Source: Streptomyces guryensis (GTDB taxonomy: Bacteria > Actinomycetota > Actinomycetes > Streptomycetales > Streptomycetaceae). From it: a DNA stretch of 64,000 nucleotides. The stretch's first letter is position 1. Each line of letters opens with the position of its first letter. A program made the translations under genes and the position numbers. Positions 9,262 through 17,621 of the stretch are shown piece after piece. The DNA lies in contig NZ_JAJSBI010000021.1 in the NCBI RefSeq assembly GCF_021261325.1, forward strand, positions 119,427-183,426. Reading direction: 5' to 3'. Under the pieces are notes generated by a model. That model had not been told where the DNA came from. It saw only the letters and a program-made list of their open reading frames with translations, and ran no database searches.

Positions 9262-11579
9262 CGGAGGTCCTCTGCGGTGGTGGGCCAGGGGGTGCGGAAG
9301 GTGTGCCCGCCGGGGCCGGCTTCGGCGGGCGCGCTGCCGGGCAGCTCCACGGTGGCTGTGGCGCCGTCCGGGACGAGGACGTCCAGCCGAAGTTCACCGT
9401 TCGCGATCCGCCAGGAGGACTCCGCGCGGCCGTACGGCGTCTCGTGTGCCGCGTCGGCCCAGGTGATGCCGCCCCCGGGAAGCGGGCGGAACCGGATCCG
9501 GCGGTAGCCGGGCTCGGCGGGTGCCAGTCCCGCGACGGTGCGGTGGAGCCAGTCGGCGACCGCCCCGTAGGAGTAGTGGTTGAGGGAGTTCAGGGGCGAG
9601 GGGTTGAGGCTGCCGTCGGGCAGTACCGCGTCCCAGCGTTCCCAGATCGTGGTGGCGCCGCGGTCCACCTGGTACAGCCAGGAGGGGCACTCGCGTTGGG
9701 TCAGAAGCAGGTAGGCGGTGTCGGCGTGGCCGGTGTCGGTGAGCGCGTCGCAGATCAGCGGTGTGCCGAGGAAGCCGGTGCCGATGCGGTGGCCGCGTGC
9801 GGCGACCAGTGCGGCCAACTGCTCACCGGCTCGCGCGCGTTCGGCGGCGTCGTCGATCAGCCGGAAGCACAGAGCCAGCGCGTACGCGGTCTGGGTCTCC
9901 TCGTGGAGCAGGCCACCGCCCCGATGGAAACGGTCCCGGAACGCCTCGCGCACCGCGTCGGCCAGCGCGTGATAGCGCACGGCGTCGTCCTTCTCCTCCA
10001 GAACCTCCGCGGTACGGGCCAGCAGCCGGGCCGAGTGCGCGAAGTAGGCGGTGGCGACCAGAGGTCCGGAGGTGCTCGACTTCGGGGGCATCGACGGTGG
10101 CGCGGTCGGGTCGAGCCAGTCGCCGAACTGGAAGCCCTCGCCCCACACATGGCCCGGTCCGGCGACCGCGTCGACGGTGTCGACCCAACCGCGCATGGAC
10201 GGGTACTGGGCACGGAGCACCTCGGCGTCGCCGTAACGCTCGTACAGGGTCCACGGGACGACGACGGTCGCGTCGCCCCAGCCGGCCATGGGCCGGTTGC
10301 TGCTCGGCGGCGGGGAGCTCTGGAAACGCAGCGGGACCGCGGGGCTCATCAGCGGCGGTACACCGCCCTCGTCCGCGGCTTGTTCGGCGGCCAGGTCGCG
10401 CAGCCAAGAGGCGAGGAAGTCCCGGACGTCGTAGAGGAAGGCGGCGGTGGGGGCGAAGACCTGGGCGTCCCCGGTCCAGCCCAGACGCTCGTCGCGCTGC
10501 GGGCAGTCGGTGGGCACGTCGAGGAAGTTGCCGCGCATGCTCCACACGACGTTCTCGTGCAGCCGCTCCAGGGAGGGGTCGGAGCAGGCGAACCAGCCGG
10601 TGCGGCGCAGGTCGCTGTGCAGGACCACGGCGGCGATGTCCCCGAGCCCCAACTCACCCGGCCAGCCTTCGAGTTCGGCGTAACGGAAGCCGTGGAAGGT
10701 GAAGCGGGGCTCCCACTCCTCCGCCTCCGCGTCGCCCCGCAGGACATAGCGGTCGGTGGCCTCGGCACCCCCCAGGGAGCGAGCGGACGGCGTCCCGTTC
10801 TCCAGGACCTCCGCGTGGCGCAGCGTGACGGTGTGGCCGGCCTCGCCGCGGACCCGGATGCGCAGCCGGCCGACCAGGTTCTGCCCGAAGTCGACCACGG
10901 TGCGCCCCTGGTCGTTCCTGCTCACGCAGACCGGCCCGAACTCGTCGACCCGGCGGACCGGCGGGCTGTCGGCGGGGAAGAGGACGGACGAGTCGAAGCC
11001 GCCCAGGACCTGCACCGGCATCCAGGCGGAGTCGTCGAATCCCGGTGCGCTCCAACCGGACTGTTCGAGGCGGGCGTCATACGACTCGCCCTCGTACAGC
11101 CCGGTCACGACGACCGGTCCGCTGCCGGCACGCCAGCCGGGTCCGGTGGTGACGGTCTGGGTGGTCCCGTCGGCGTAGGTGATGTGGAGTTCCGCGAACA
11201 GGCCGGTGCGCGAGCCGTACAGGTTCCGGGTGCCGCCGTTGAACCCGAGCAGCCCGCGGTACCAGCCGTCGGCCAGGTGGGCGCCCCAGGCGTTGGGGCC
11301 CGGCCGCAGGAGACCGGTGACGTCGAACGTGTGGTAGCGGTGCCGATGGTGATAGCTCGTCCAGCCGGGGGCCAGCACGACATCGCCGACGACCGTGCCG
11401 TTCAGCTCCGTCTCGTACACGCCCAGGGCCGTGATCAGCATGCGGGCGCTGCACACCGGCCCACGCACGGTGAAACCGGTACGCAGCAATATGCCGGGTC
11501 CCGGTGAATCGGAGGGGGCGGCGGCCGGGGAATCCGATGGGGCGGCGATGACCTGTGCGGTCCACTGGTGCTGAGGCAT
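9258..11579 (-). CDS. alpha-L-rhamnosidase, GH78
   Basis: Releases terminal L-rhamnose from pectin fragments or plant glycosides. The 773-residue protein has N-terminal beta domains (GWYRG, YDARLEQ, Trp-rich turns), then the (alpha/alpha)6 catalytic domain with DCPQRDERLGWTGDAQ at 358-373, the hallmark of the family with its acidic residues, and later TIWERWD. The ATG at 11579 has AGGA at good spacing. No signal peptide is visible, so the substrate is imported. It is divergent from tetR; the palindrome at 11851-11877 probably controls both. Confidence 0.92.
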   Translation of the reverse strand: MPQHQWTAQVIAAPSDSPAAAPSDSPGPGILLRTGFTVRGPVCSARMLITALGVYETELNGTVVGDVVLAPGWTSYHHRHRYHTFDVTGLLRPGPNAWGAHLADGWYRGLLGFNGGTRNLYGSRTGLFAELHITYADGTTQTVTTGPGWRAGSGPVVVTGLYEGESYDARLEQSGWSAPGFDDSAWMPVQVLGGFDSSVLFPADSPPVRRVDEFGPVCVSRNDQGRTVVDFGQNLVGRLRIRVRGEAGHTVTLRHAEVLENGTPSARSLGGAEATDRYVLRGDAEAEEWEPRFTFHGFRYAELEGWPGELGLGDIAAVVLHSDLRRTGWFACSDPSLERLHENVVWSMRGNFLDVPTDCPQRDERLGWTGDAQVFAPTAAFLYDVRDFLASWLRDLAAEQAADEGGVPPLMSPAVPLRFQSSPPPSSNRPMAGWGDATVVVPWTLYERYGDAEVLRAQYPSMRGWVDTVDAVAGPGHVWGEGFQFGDWLDPTAPPSMPPKSSTSGPLVATAYFAHSARLLARTAEVLEEKDDAVRYHALADAVREAFRDRFHRGGGLLHEETQTAYALALCFRLIDDAAERARAGEQLAALVAARGHRIGTGFLGTPLICDALTDTGHADTAYLLLTQRECPSWLYQVDRGATTIWERWDAVLPDGSLNPSPLNSLNHYSYGAVADWLHRTVAGLAPAEPGYRRIRFRPLPGGGITWADAAHETPYGRAESSWRIANGELRLDVLVPDGATATVELPGSAPAEAGPGGHTFRTPWPTTAEDLR

Positions 11580-11850
11580 GTCGTCTTCCTGACGGGGGCG
11601 GGGCGCGGCCATCCGGTACACCCCCGGAGGTGCTGCCCGTACGACCGCTGCGCGGGACGGTGGTGCTCGGTGTTTCCGGCCCTGAGGTTGCCGCCCTCCG
11701 AGGTCCTGGAGAAACGTGACGATCAAGCGGAACGATCCGGGGGGCGAGGCGGATGGTCTGCCCTGAGGCTGCGGCGACACACCTGGCCCATGTGCGTCCT
11801 CGCTCTCTCATGGCAACGGTGCCGGTCGTGGGCTGGATCAGAGTAGGTCG

Positions 11851-11877
11851 TAAAAACCATCTGAGCAATGGTTTTTA
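11851..11877. promoter_or_regulatory. perfect inverted repeat, candidate TetR operator
   Basis: Arms TAAAAACCAT and ATGGTTTTTA are exact complements of 10 bases separated by seven bases. The site lies between the divergent GH78 and tetR genes and is AT-rich against a GC-rich background. This is the classic place for a TetR autoregulatory operator. Confidence 0.7.
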
Positions 11878-12542
11878 TGGCTGGGTACGATGCCGCCATG
11901 CCGAGGCAGCGAAGAACCGGAAGCTACGCGGTGGGCCGCGCCCGGCAGGACGCCATCCTGGACACCGCCACCGAGCGTTTCGCCCAGGCCGGCTATCACC
12001 GCACGTCGATGGGCCGGATCGCGGCGGACGTCGGCCTCAGCGAACCCGGGCTTCGGCATCACTTCCCCACGAAGAAGCACCTGCTCGTCGCGGTCGCCGG
12101 TCGCCGCTTCGACCTGCTCGCCACCTGGGCCAGGGAAGCGCCCCGGCCCGACGACGGCACCCGCCCCTTCCGTGTGATGCTCAGCATCACGGAGCGAATG
12201 GTCACCCAACCGGGACTCATCGAGCTGTTCGTTCTGATGTCGGCCGAGGCCGCCGGGCCCGCCAGCCCCGCTCACGACCTGTACGCCACCCACTACGACC
12301 GAGTGGTGCGCACGATCGCAGAAGAGTTCCGCAGTACCGCCGAACAGGGCTTCCTCAGGGCCGACATCGACTATGAAGCCGTCGCCCGGCGCTACATCGC
12401 CATGAGCGACGGATTGCAGCTCCAGTGGGTACTGAGCGGCGGCGCCCTCGACCTCGTCGGACTCATGCGCGGCTATCTGGAACAGCTCGCTCTCACCCTG
12501 CAGGCTTCGCCCGCCCCTCTCGATCTGACTTCTGCCGTGTGA
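11877..12542 (+). CDS. TetR family transcriptional regulator
   Basis: DNA-binding repressor with the N-terminal helix-turn-helix around AILDTATERFAQAGYHRTSMGRIAADVGLS, read in two halves, and the GLRHHFPTKKHLL that closes TetR headpieces. The ligand-binding part is about 150 residues. Several starts are possible: 11868 lies inside the palindrome, 11877 at its edge, and 11898 (MPRQRR) is also good. It faces the GH78-esterase operon and most likely represses it and itself. The ligand is unknown; a rhamnoside or flavonoid aglycone would fit. Confidence 0.85.
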   Translation: MAGYDAAMPRQRRTGSYAVGRARQDAILDTATERFAQAGYHRTSMGRIAADVGLSEPGLRHHFPTKKHLLVAVAGRRFDLLATWAREAPRPDDGTRPFRVMLSITERMVTQPGLIELFVLMSAEAAGPASPAHDLYATHYDRVVRTIAEEFRSTAEQGFLRADIDYEAVARRYIAMSDGLQLQWVLSGGALDLVGLMRGYLEQLALTLQASPAPLDLTSAV

Positions 12543-12735
12543 AGCGGCCCTGACGGCCTCCGCCCTCCGGGGCGTCCGAGCGGAAGTCGGCGGCGGCCTG
12601 ATCCGGACCATGGTCCGGACGGGGTGATCGGGCATGGACGCGGCCACCACGACCACGGCGCTGATCAGGCCGGGCACATCGGTGGCGTTGCCCGCGGCGG
12701 GAAAGGCGGTGGTGCCCCGTTCGGTCACCCGACGC
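12541..12735 (-). pseudogene. possible C-terminal remnant of a short-chain dehydrogenase, frameshifted
   Basis: On the minus strand the frame reads DVPGLISAVV...PDHPVRTMV and then, after a frame change near 12612, GPDQAAADFRSDAPEGGGRQG. The combined peptide looks like the tail of a classical SDR. There is no start, no Rossmann motif and no intact frame. The call is tentative; the codon bias supports former coding sequence. Confidence 0.3.
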
Positions 12736-12834
12736 ACGGCTGCCGTCGAAAGGGCCGCGTGGGAGCGTTGCACGCCGCGGTCCTCAACAGGGCGCCGTGG
12801 GGCCGGTCGGCGTCCGCGCGCCGTCGCCGCACGA

Positions 12835-13050
12835 TCACCTCCCCGAGAAGTCCGGTCGGCGTTTCTCACGGAAGGCGGCGACACGGGCGGCGAAGTCCGC
12901 CGTGCCGAACAGGTGGGACGGTCCTTCGCGCTCGGTGCCGAGGGCGGTCCGCAGCGAGTCGAGGCCGAGTTCCTCGGCGAGCCTGGCGGCCTCCAGCGCG
13001 CCTTCCGGCGGCCCGGACTGCCAGTAGCCGAGGTGGTATCCGAGTTTCAT
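12835..13050 (-). pseudogene. chimeric remnant: F420-type LLM oxidoreductase start fused to enoyl-CoA hydratase tail
   Basis: An ATG at 13050 with a GGAAGGGAA ribosome site opens a 71-codon frame. Its first half (MKLGYHLGYWQ...EGALEAARLAEELG) is the N-terminus of a luciferase-like F420-dependent oxidoreductase. Its second half (LFGTADFAARVAAFREKRRPDF) is the C-terminal helix typical of enoyl-CoA hydratases. An internal deletion joining two neighbouring genes explains this. It is too short to be either enzyme. Confidence 0.6.
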
Positions 13051-13078
13051 CGTGGTTCCCTTCCGATGTGGCCCCCGC

Positions 13079-13610
13079 TCAGCCGAGGACGACCTCCGCC
13101 ACGCGCCGAACCTCGGCCGGTGTACGGGGCGAGACGACGAGCGTGGTGACGCCGCTCTCCTGCCATGCCTGGATGCGGTCGCGGACCTTGGCGGCGTCCC
13201 CGACGATGTGCAGTTCGTCGACGAGGCTCTCGGGAATCAGCGCCGTCGCCTCCTGCTTGCGTCCGGCTAGGAACAGCTCCTGGACCTTGTCCGCGACGTC
13301 GGCGTACCCCAGCCGTTCGAATACGTTCTTGTGGAAGTTCTGCTATCGCGCGCCCATGCCGCCCATGCACAGCGCGATGAGGGGCTTGAGCGGGTCCAGC
13401 ACCGGCCGGGGGTCGTCCGTGACCTGGACGTGGCAGGCGGCCGCGATCTCGAAGGTGTCGCGGGTGCGCTTGGCGCCCGGCCGGGCGAAGCCCTCGTCGA
13501 GCCACGGCCGGTACATCCCCGCGGAAGCGGGCGAGTAGAAGATCGGGATCCAGCCGTCCGCGATCTCCGCGGTCTGCGCCACGTTCTTCGGCCCCTCCGG
13601 GAGGTCGGGC
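13079..13610 (-). pseudogene. F420-dependent LLM-class oxidoreductase, 5'-deleted and interrupted by an amber codon
   Basis: The C-terminal third of a luciferase-like oxidoreductase is readable: GPKNVAQTAEIADGWIPIFYSP, then MGGMGAR, an in-frame TAG (complement of 13343-13345), then QNFHKNVFERLGYADVADK and a normal C-terminus ending RRVAEVVLG before TGA at 13079. The N-terminal half is missing, replaced by oppositely oriented coenzyme A transferase sequence from about 13610. A single G-to-T change in a Glu codon would make the stop. Confidence 0.7.
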
Positions 13611-14531
13611 TGCTGACCGAGCTGACCAGCCCTGACGGCCGCGACGTCGTCTCCGCCGAAGGCATGGCGCGGATCGACAGCGTCCGCACGGTGCCCCGGC
13701 CGCCCTCGCCGACGGGCCCGGGGTTCGCCGGTGAGAACGGGCCGTCACACCCCGGTGGTCTCCCCCTGGCGGGCGTGACCGTGCTCGACCTGGGCGTCAT
13801 CGTCGCCGGCGCCCAGACCGGCCTCCTCTTCGCCGAGCAGGGGGCCCGGGTCATCAGGGTCGAGAACCGTCAGTTCCCGGACGGCATGCGCCGTACCTTC
13901 GAGCGGCTCACACCGGCTCTCGCGCGCGGGCACATGGGCAAGGAGAGCCTCGGCCTCGACCTGCGCAGCGACGAAGGCGTGCGGATCTTCAAGGAACTCG
14001 TCCGCCGGGCGGACGTGGTCACGTCCGACTTCAAGCCCGGCACGCTGGAACGTCTCGGTATCTCCCACGCCGACCTGCTCCGCGTCAAACCGCGGATCGT
14101 CTGCGTCGAGAGCAGCGCCTTCGGGAACGCCGGTCCCTGGCGCACCGCGATGGGGTACGGGCCGCTGGTGCGGGCCGGATCCGGACTGACCTGGCTGTGG
14201 CGTCAGGGCCCGGACTCGACGTACTTCGGCGACGGCATCACCATGTATCCGGACCACGTCGCGGCGCGCGTGGGGGCGATCACGGCGCTTGCCTGCCTGC
14301 TGGACCGCTGGCGTACCGGTGTCGGCCGGCACGTCGGCGGTGGCGCAGTCCGACGTCGCCCTCGTACAGCTGGCGGAACTGCTCGCGGCCGAGGAATCCC
14401 CGTACTGGTCCCCGTACCCTGCGGCGGGGATGCACAGGGCGCTGGCCTCGTTCGATCGGTTTGCCCAGGAGATCGACCGTCGCGCGGATCGGCCACTTGG
14501 CGGCCGACCAAGAGCCTTCAGCAACGCCTGA
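13610..14531 (+). pseudogene. CaiB/BaiF (class III) CoA-transferase, truncated and frameshifted
   Basis: The frame reads LAGVTVLDLGVIVAGAQTG, VIRVENRQFPDGMRR, HMGKESLGLDLRSDEGV and FKPGTLERLGISHADLL, the typical N-terminal half of a class III CoA-transferase domain. Near 14333-14339 the frame shifts: SVAQSDVALVQLAELLAAEE continues in the next frame. After RAFSNA the frame ends, far short of a full enzyme, and the upstream part is also missing. It is the largest relic of a former acyl-CoA catabolic locus. Confidence 0.75.
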
Positions 14532-14779
14532 TCCCAAGTACTTCAGGCGGCCGCGGCCGCCTGGCCGAGGGATGTCGCCAGATCCCGGGAATCACGATGG
14601 CTGACCGGTTCGCCGTCCGCGCCGGAGGCGCACGGGGCGATGCCGGTGACACTGAACCTCGCGCCGGTCGGCTCGGGCACCCTCCCTAGGGCAGTGGGAG
14701 CGGCCCGCTGAAGGATCCGCTCCACACCCTCGAGGACGGAGTCAGTCCGGCATCAGGCCGAGACCCGCAGAACGCCCTC

Positions 14780-15205
14780 TTACAGCTCTGTCTTCGGGTT
14801 GCCGTTCTGTACTGCCTTGGCGCCAAGACAGGTGATCAACAGCGCTACGAGACTCTTCGCGTTGGTGTAGGTCCTGCCATAGACGTTGACCCGACCTCTG
14901 TCGTTTCGGTAGACCTCGCTGGCGTCTGCCCAGTGGTGCAGGGCGTAGACGTCCTCGGTGGTGAGGCCGTATGAGGTCCAGTCGCCGATGGCCGTGCGGA
15001 TCCGGTTGTGAAGCGGCAGGATCCGTCCTGCCTCTGCGACACCCACGATGAAGGTCAGCATCGCCCGGGCGGTGTCCCGGTAGGTGCTCCTGGGGTTGTG
15101 GAAAGTTCTCACGGCGTCTTCGAACTGCGAGAACCCGATGCGCACATCGGTGAGCGGCCGGTCCGCGGCCCGCGCCAGAGCGTCATAGCCCTCGGGCCAT
15201 CCATC
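14780..15205 (-). pseudogene. C-terminal half of a ribosome-inactivating protein (rRNA N-glycosidase)
   Basis: The peptide GYDALARAADRPLTDVRIGF...ARAMLTFIVGVAEAGRILPLHNRI follows the C-terminal half of ricin A-like proteins: a YDxLxxxAG-type strand, then the active-site helix with Glu-Ala-x-Arg (EAGR), a Trp-containing segment and a hydrophobic final strand (NAKSLVALLITCLGA). The N-terminal half, with the substrate-stacking tyrosines, is absent; the frame runs instead into the antisense of an IS630 transposase tail at 15207. Streptomyces RIPs are known as secreted toxins. This copy should be inactive. Confidence 0.6.
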
Positions 15206-15206
15206 G

Positions 15207-15344
15207 TCCAACCTGGCCGCGCTCACCGTCGATGCGCTGGAGACGCTGATCCGCAACCGACTCAAGCGCCTTCAGTACCGGCCCGTCGTCCTCGACGGCT
15301 TCCTCGCGGAGACCGGCCTGATTTTCCACCCGCTACCGCCATGA
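15207..15344 (+). mobile_element. C-terminal remnant of an IS630-family transposase
   Basis: The plus-strand frame SNLAALTVDALETLIRNR followed by LKRLQYRPVVLDGFLAETG ends in TGA at 15342. This is the usual tail of IS630-type transposases in Streptomyces. The DDE domain is absent. It abuts the RIP fragment, pointing to insertion followed by deletion. Confidence 0.6.
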
Positions 15345-15444
15345 CGTCGCGAAACATTGTCGTCGGAAACTCGCCCGCCGCGATCGTCCGCCGCGCAGGC
15401 AATCCCCTTGCGCTGCCGACCCTGTCCAGCGATGCTCGGATGCC

Positions 15445-17106
15445 GTGAGCGGCTTCCAGATCAGCACCCTGACGGCCACCGAGGAGCGGCTCTGGCACGC
15501 TTTTCCCACCGGCGCCCTGGTCGACCTGCGCTCCCGACCCGACGACGGCCCCGGCCAGGCGACGTCGTGGCCGCGCACCCGCGAGATTCGCGCCGAGGTG
15601 ATCGCGGCGCTGCTGACTGGCAGCGGGCCCGATGCGAACGGCGGCGCGGGGGTCAAACTGGCCGGCGCTCGTGTCGTCGGGCGACTCACGCTCGCCCACA
15701 CGCAAGTCCCCTACGCACTCGACTTCGAGCACTGCTGCTTCGACGACGGCCTGGACCTCGCAGAAGCCGAGACGCGCAGCGTGCGCCTGCGCGGCTGCTA
15801 CCTCACCGTACTGGAAGCCAACCGCGCCGAGATCCGCGGCGAGTTCCAGATGGAGGGCTGCCGCCTCGACCGGCTCAGCCTCTACGCGGCACGCGTCTTC
15901 GAGATCGAAATCAGCGGGACCACGATCACCGCGCCCCCGCCCGAACCACCGGCCCCCGACGCCGACTGGACGCCGCCGCGCACCGCCATCAACGGCGACC
16001 TGCTCGTCGTCGACACCGCGATGTACTGCCACGACGTTGTCATCGACGGACAGTTCCGGCTCCCCGGCGCGCGCATCGGCGGATACCTGCATCTGGACGG
16101 CGCCCGGATCACCCACGAGGAGCGCAACCGCCCACCCACGCCCGCCCTGCTGGCGCAGGGGCTGCGCGTCGACACCGGCATGTTCGCCCGCCGTGGCAAC
16201 ACCCGCGCGAAGAACCGGTTCACCGTCACCGGCGGCGTCGACCTCAGCGACGCCACGATCAAGGGCGGGCTCATGCTGCCCGACGCCGACCTGGTGGACG
16301 ACCACAGCCAAACGGCGCTGCGCGCAGACCACATCTCGGTCGAGGGCGGGGTCAACCTGTCGGGCGTCACGACTTCGGGCGCGGTCCGGCTCAACTCGGC
16401 CCGCGTCGTCGGGCCGCTGACACTCAGCGGTGCGCGACTGGGCACGCTCGACGCCTCCGGCGCGCGCGTCGAAGGGGCGATGTTCTGCAATGAGGGGTTC
16501 ACCGCGCACAGCCTGGACTTGCGGCGGGCACGGACTACGACGTTCGAGGACGACGCCGCGTCCTGGCCCGACAAGCTGCGCCTGGACGGCTTCGTCTATG
16601 ACGAACTGATGCCGTTGCCGACGGCCGGGACGCGACTGCCGTGGCTGGCTCGTGACGCGTATCAGCCTCAGCCTTACGAGCAGCTGGCCGCGCGCTACCG
16701 CGCGGTGGGGCGTGACGGCGAGTCGCGGCGGGTGCTGCTGGCCCAGCAGCGGCGGCGACGTGAGGCGGCGGGCGTGCCGGCGAAAGCATGGGGCCTTCTC
16801 CAGGACGCAACGGTCGGGTACGGGTATCGGCCGTGGCTGGCCGGGCTGTGGTTGTTGGGCCTGCTCGCCGCTGGATCGGTCTACTTCGCCTCCCACCACC
16901 CCGCACCGCTGGGCACGGGCGGCCCGCATTTCAACCCGGTCGCCTACACGCTCGACCTGTTGGTGCCGGTAGTGAGCCTCGGTCAATCGGGCGCGTGGAA
17001 TCCGAGCGGGTCCAGTCAGGTGCTGGCCTATGCGCTAATCATCAGTGGCTGGACACTAGCCACGACGCTGGTCGCCGGGGTCACACGAATACTGGTGCGG
17101 CCCTGA
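15445..17106 (+). CDS. pentapeptide/beta-helix-like membrane protein (annotated in relatives as membrane-associated oxidoreductase)
   Basis: A 553-residue protein with two parts. Residues about 60-390 are imperfect short repeats (GARVVGRLTLAHTQV, GVNLSGVTTSGAVRLNSARVVGPLTLSGARL) that predict a right-handed quadrilateral or beta-helix, as in pentapeptide-repeat proteins. The C-terminus has two or three membrane spans (WLAGLWLLGLLAAGSVYF; YALIISGWTLATTLVAGV). No nucleotide-binding or redox motif is visible, so the common oxidoreductase name is not supported by the sequence. GTG at 15445 is the start; the gene stands alone in a decayed area yet has intact codons and high GC at third positions, so it is probably functional. 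Confidence 0.75.
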   Translation: MSGFQISTLTATEERLWHAFPTGALVDLRSRPDDGPGQATSWPRTREIRAEVIAALLTGSGPDANGGAGVKLAGARVVGRLTLAHTQVPYALDFEHCCFDDGLDLAEAETRSVRLRGCYLTVLEANRAEIRGEFQMEGCRLDRLSLYAARVFEIEISGTTITAPPPEPPAPDADWTPPRTAINGDLLVVDTAMYCHDVVIDGQFRLPGARIGGYLHLDGARITHEERNRPPTPALLAQGLRVDTGMFARRGNTRAKNRFTVTGGVDLSDATIKGGLMLPDADLVDDHSQTALRADHISVEGGVNLSGVTTSGAVRLNSARVVGPLTLSGARLGTLDASGARVEGAMFCNEGFTAHSLDLRRARTTTFEDDAASWPDKLRLDGFVYDELMPLPTAGTRLPWLARDAYQPQPYEQLAARYRAVGRDGESRRVLLAQQRRRREAAGVPAKAWGLLQDATVGYGYRPWLAGLWLLGLLAAGSVYFASHHPAPLGTGGPHFNPVAYTLDLLVPVVSLGQSGAWNPSGSSQVLAYALIISGWTLATTLVAGVTRILVRP

Positions 17107-17621
17107 GATAACAGGTCTCTCTCCGGCTGGCGCGCCTGTCACGAGACGACATCAAACCGTCGTCCTCATTAACCATCCGCGACCAGATGTCCAGCCCTGC
17201 TCCGGAGCACCTCCACCACGGTCTCCATGTCCCGCCGGGGACCGACGACGATCACCGGAACGCTCACGGCCCCACAGCGTCCAGCAGCGGAACCGCATTC
17301 GCAGGACGACGACGTCGCCGCTGCCCTCCATGGCAGTTCACAGCAGGGCGGGGTCATCCGGAACACCCGCTCCACGCACGGGTCGGGGTGCCCGGTCACC
17401 CCGTGCGGGGCCACCCACCATCGGTACAAGCCAGGGGGACGGCGGACCTGGGCACCGTCGAGGGGCAGTCGACGAACTGGAATCGCTCGCGTGGGTTCGG
17501 TGGTCCGTCGTGGCGTTGCTGCCTGCGAGGGATCTGCTCACCGTCAGAAGCGCCTGCCCTTGGGCGCCGGGCGTCCGGTCACGGCTCGTCGACCAGACGC
17601 CCGGGGTGTCCGGAGGCGTGG
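17107..17621. other. gene-free stretch
   Basis: No supported gene. One 86-codon minus-strand frame (17169-17429) contains a protein-like stretch VSVPVIVVGPRRDMETVVEV but has no ribosome site and no family I recognise. It may be a relic. Confidence 0.4.

Noticed and set aside
11461..11490. Third copy of the AACCGGTT operator near 11474
   Set aside because: The sequence GAAACCGGTACG lies inside the GH78 coding region and lacks the conserved right half.
9222..11507. Very long open frame on the plus strand (761 codons)
   Set aside because: It is antisense to the GH78 gene; its composition (Gly/Val/Arg/Gln-rich, no motifs) is what GC-rich antisense frames give.
13331..14689. Single 452-residue plus-strand protein
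   Set aside because: Its first 90 codons are antisense to the oxidoreductase relic and its last 110 are out of frame with the CoA-transferase; only the middle is real former coding sequence.
17169..17429. 86-codon minus-strand gene
   Set aside because: No ribosome site, no recognised domain, and weak codon bias over its first half.
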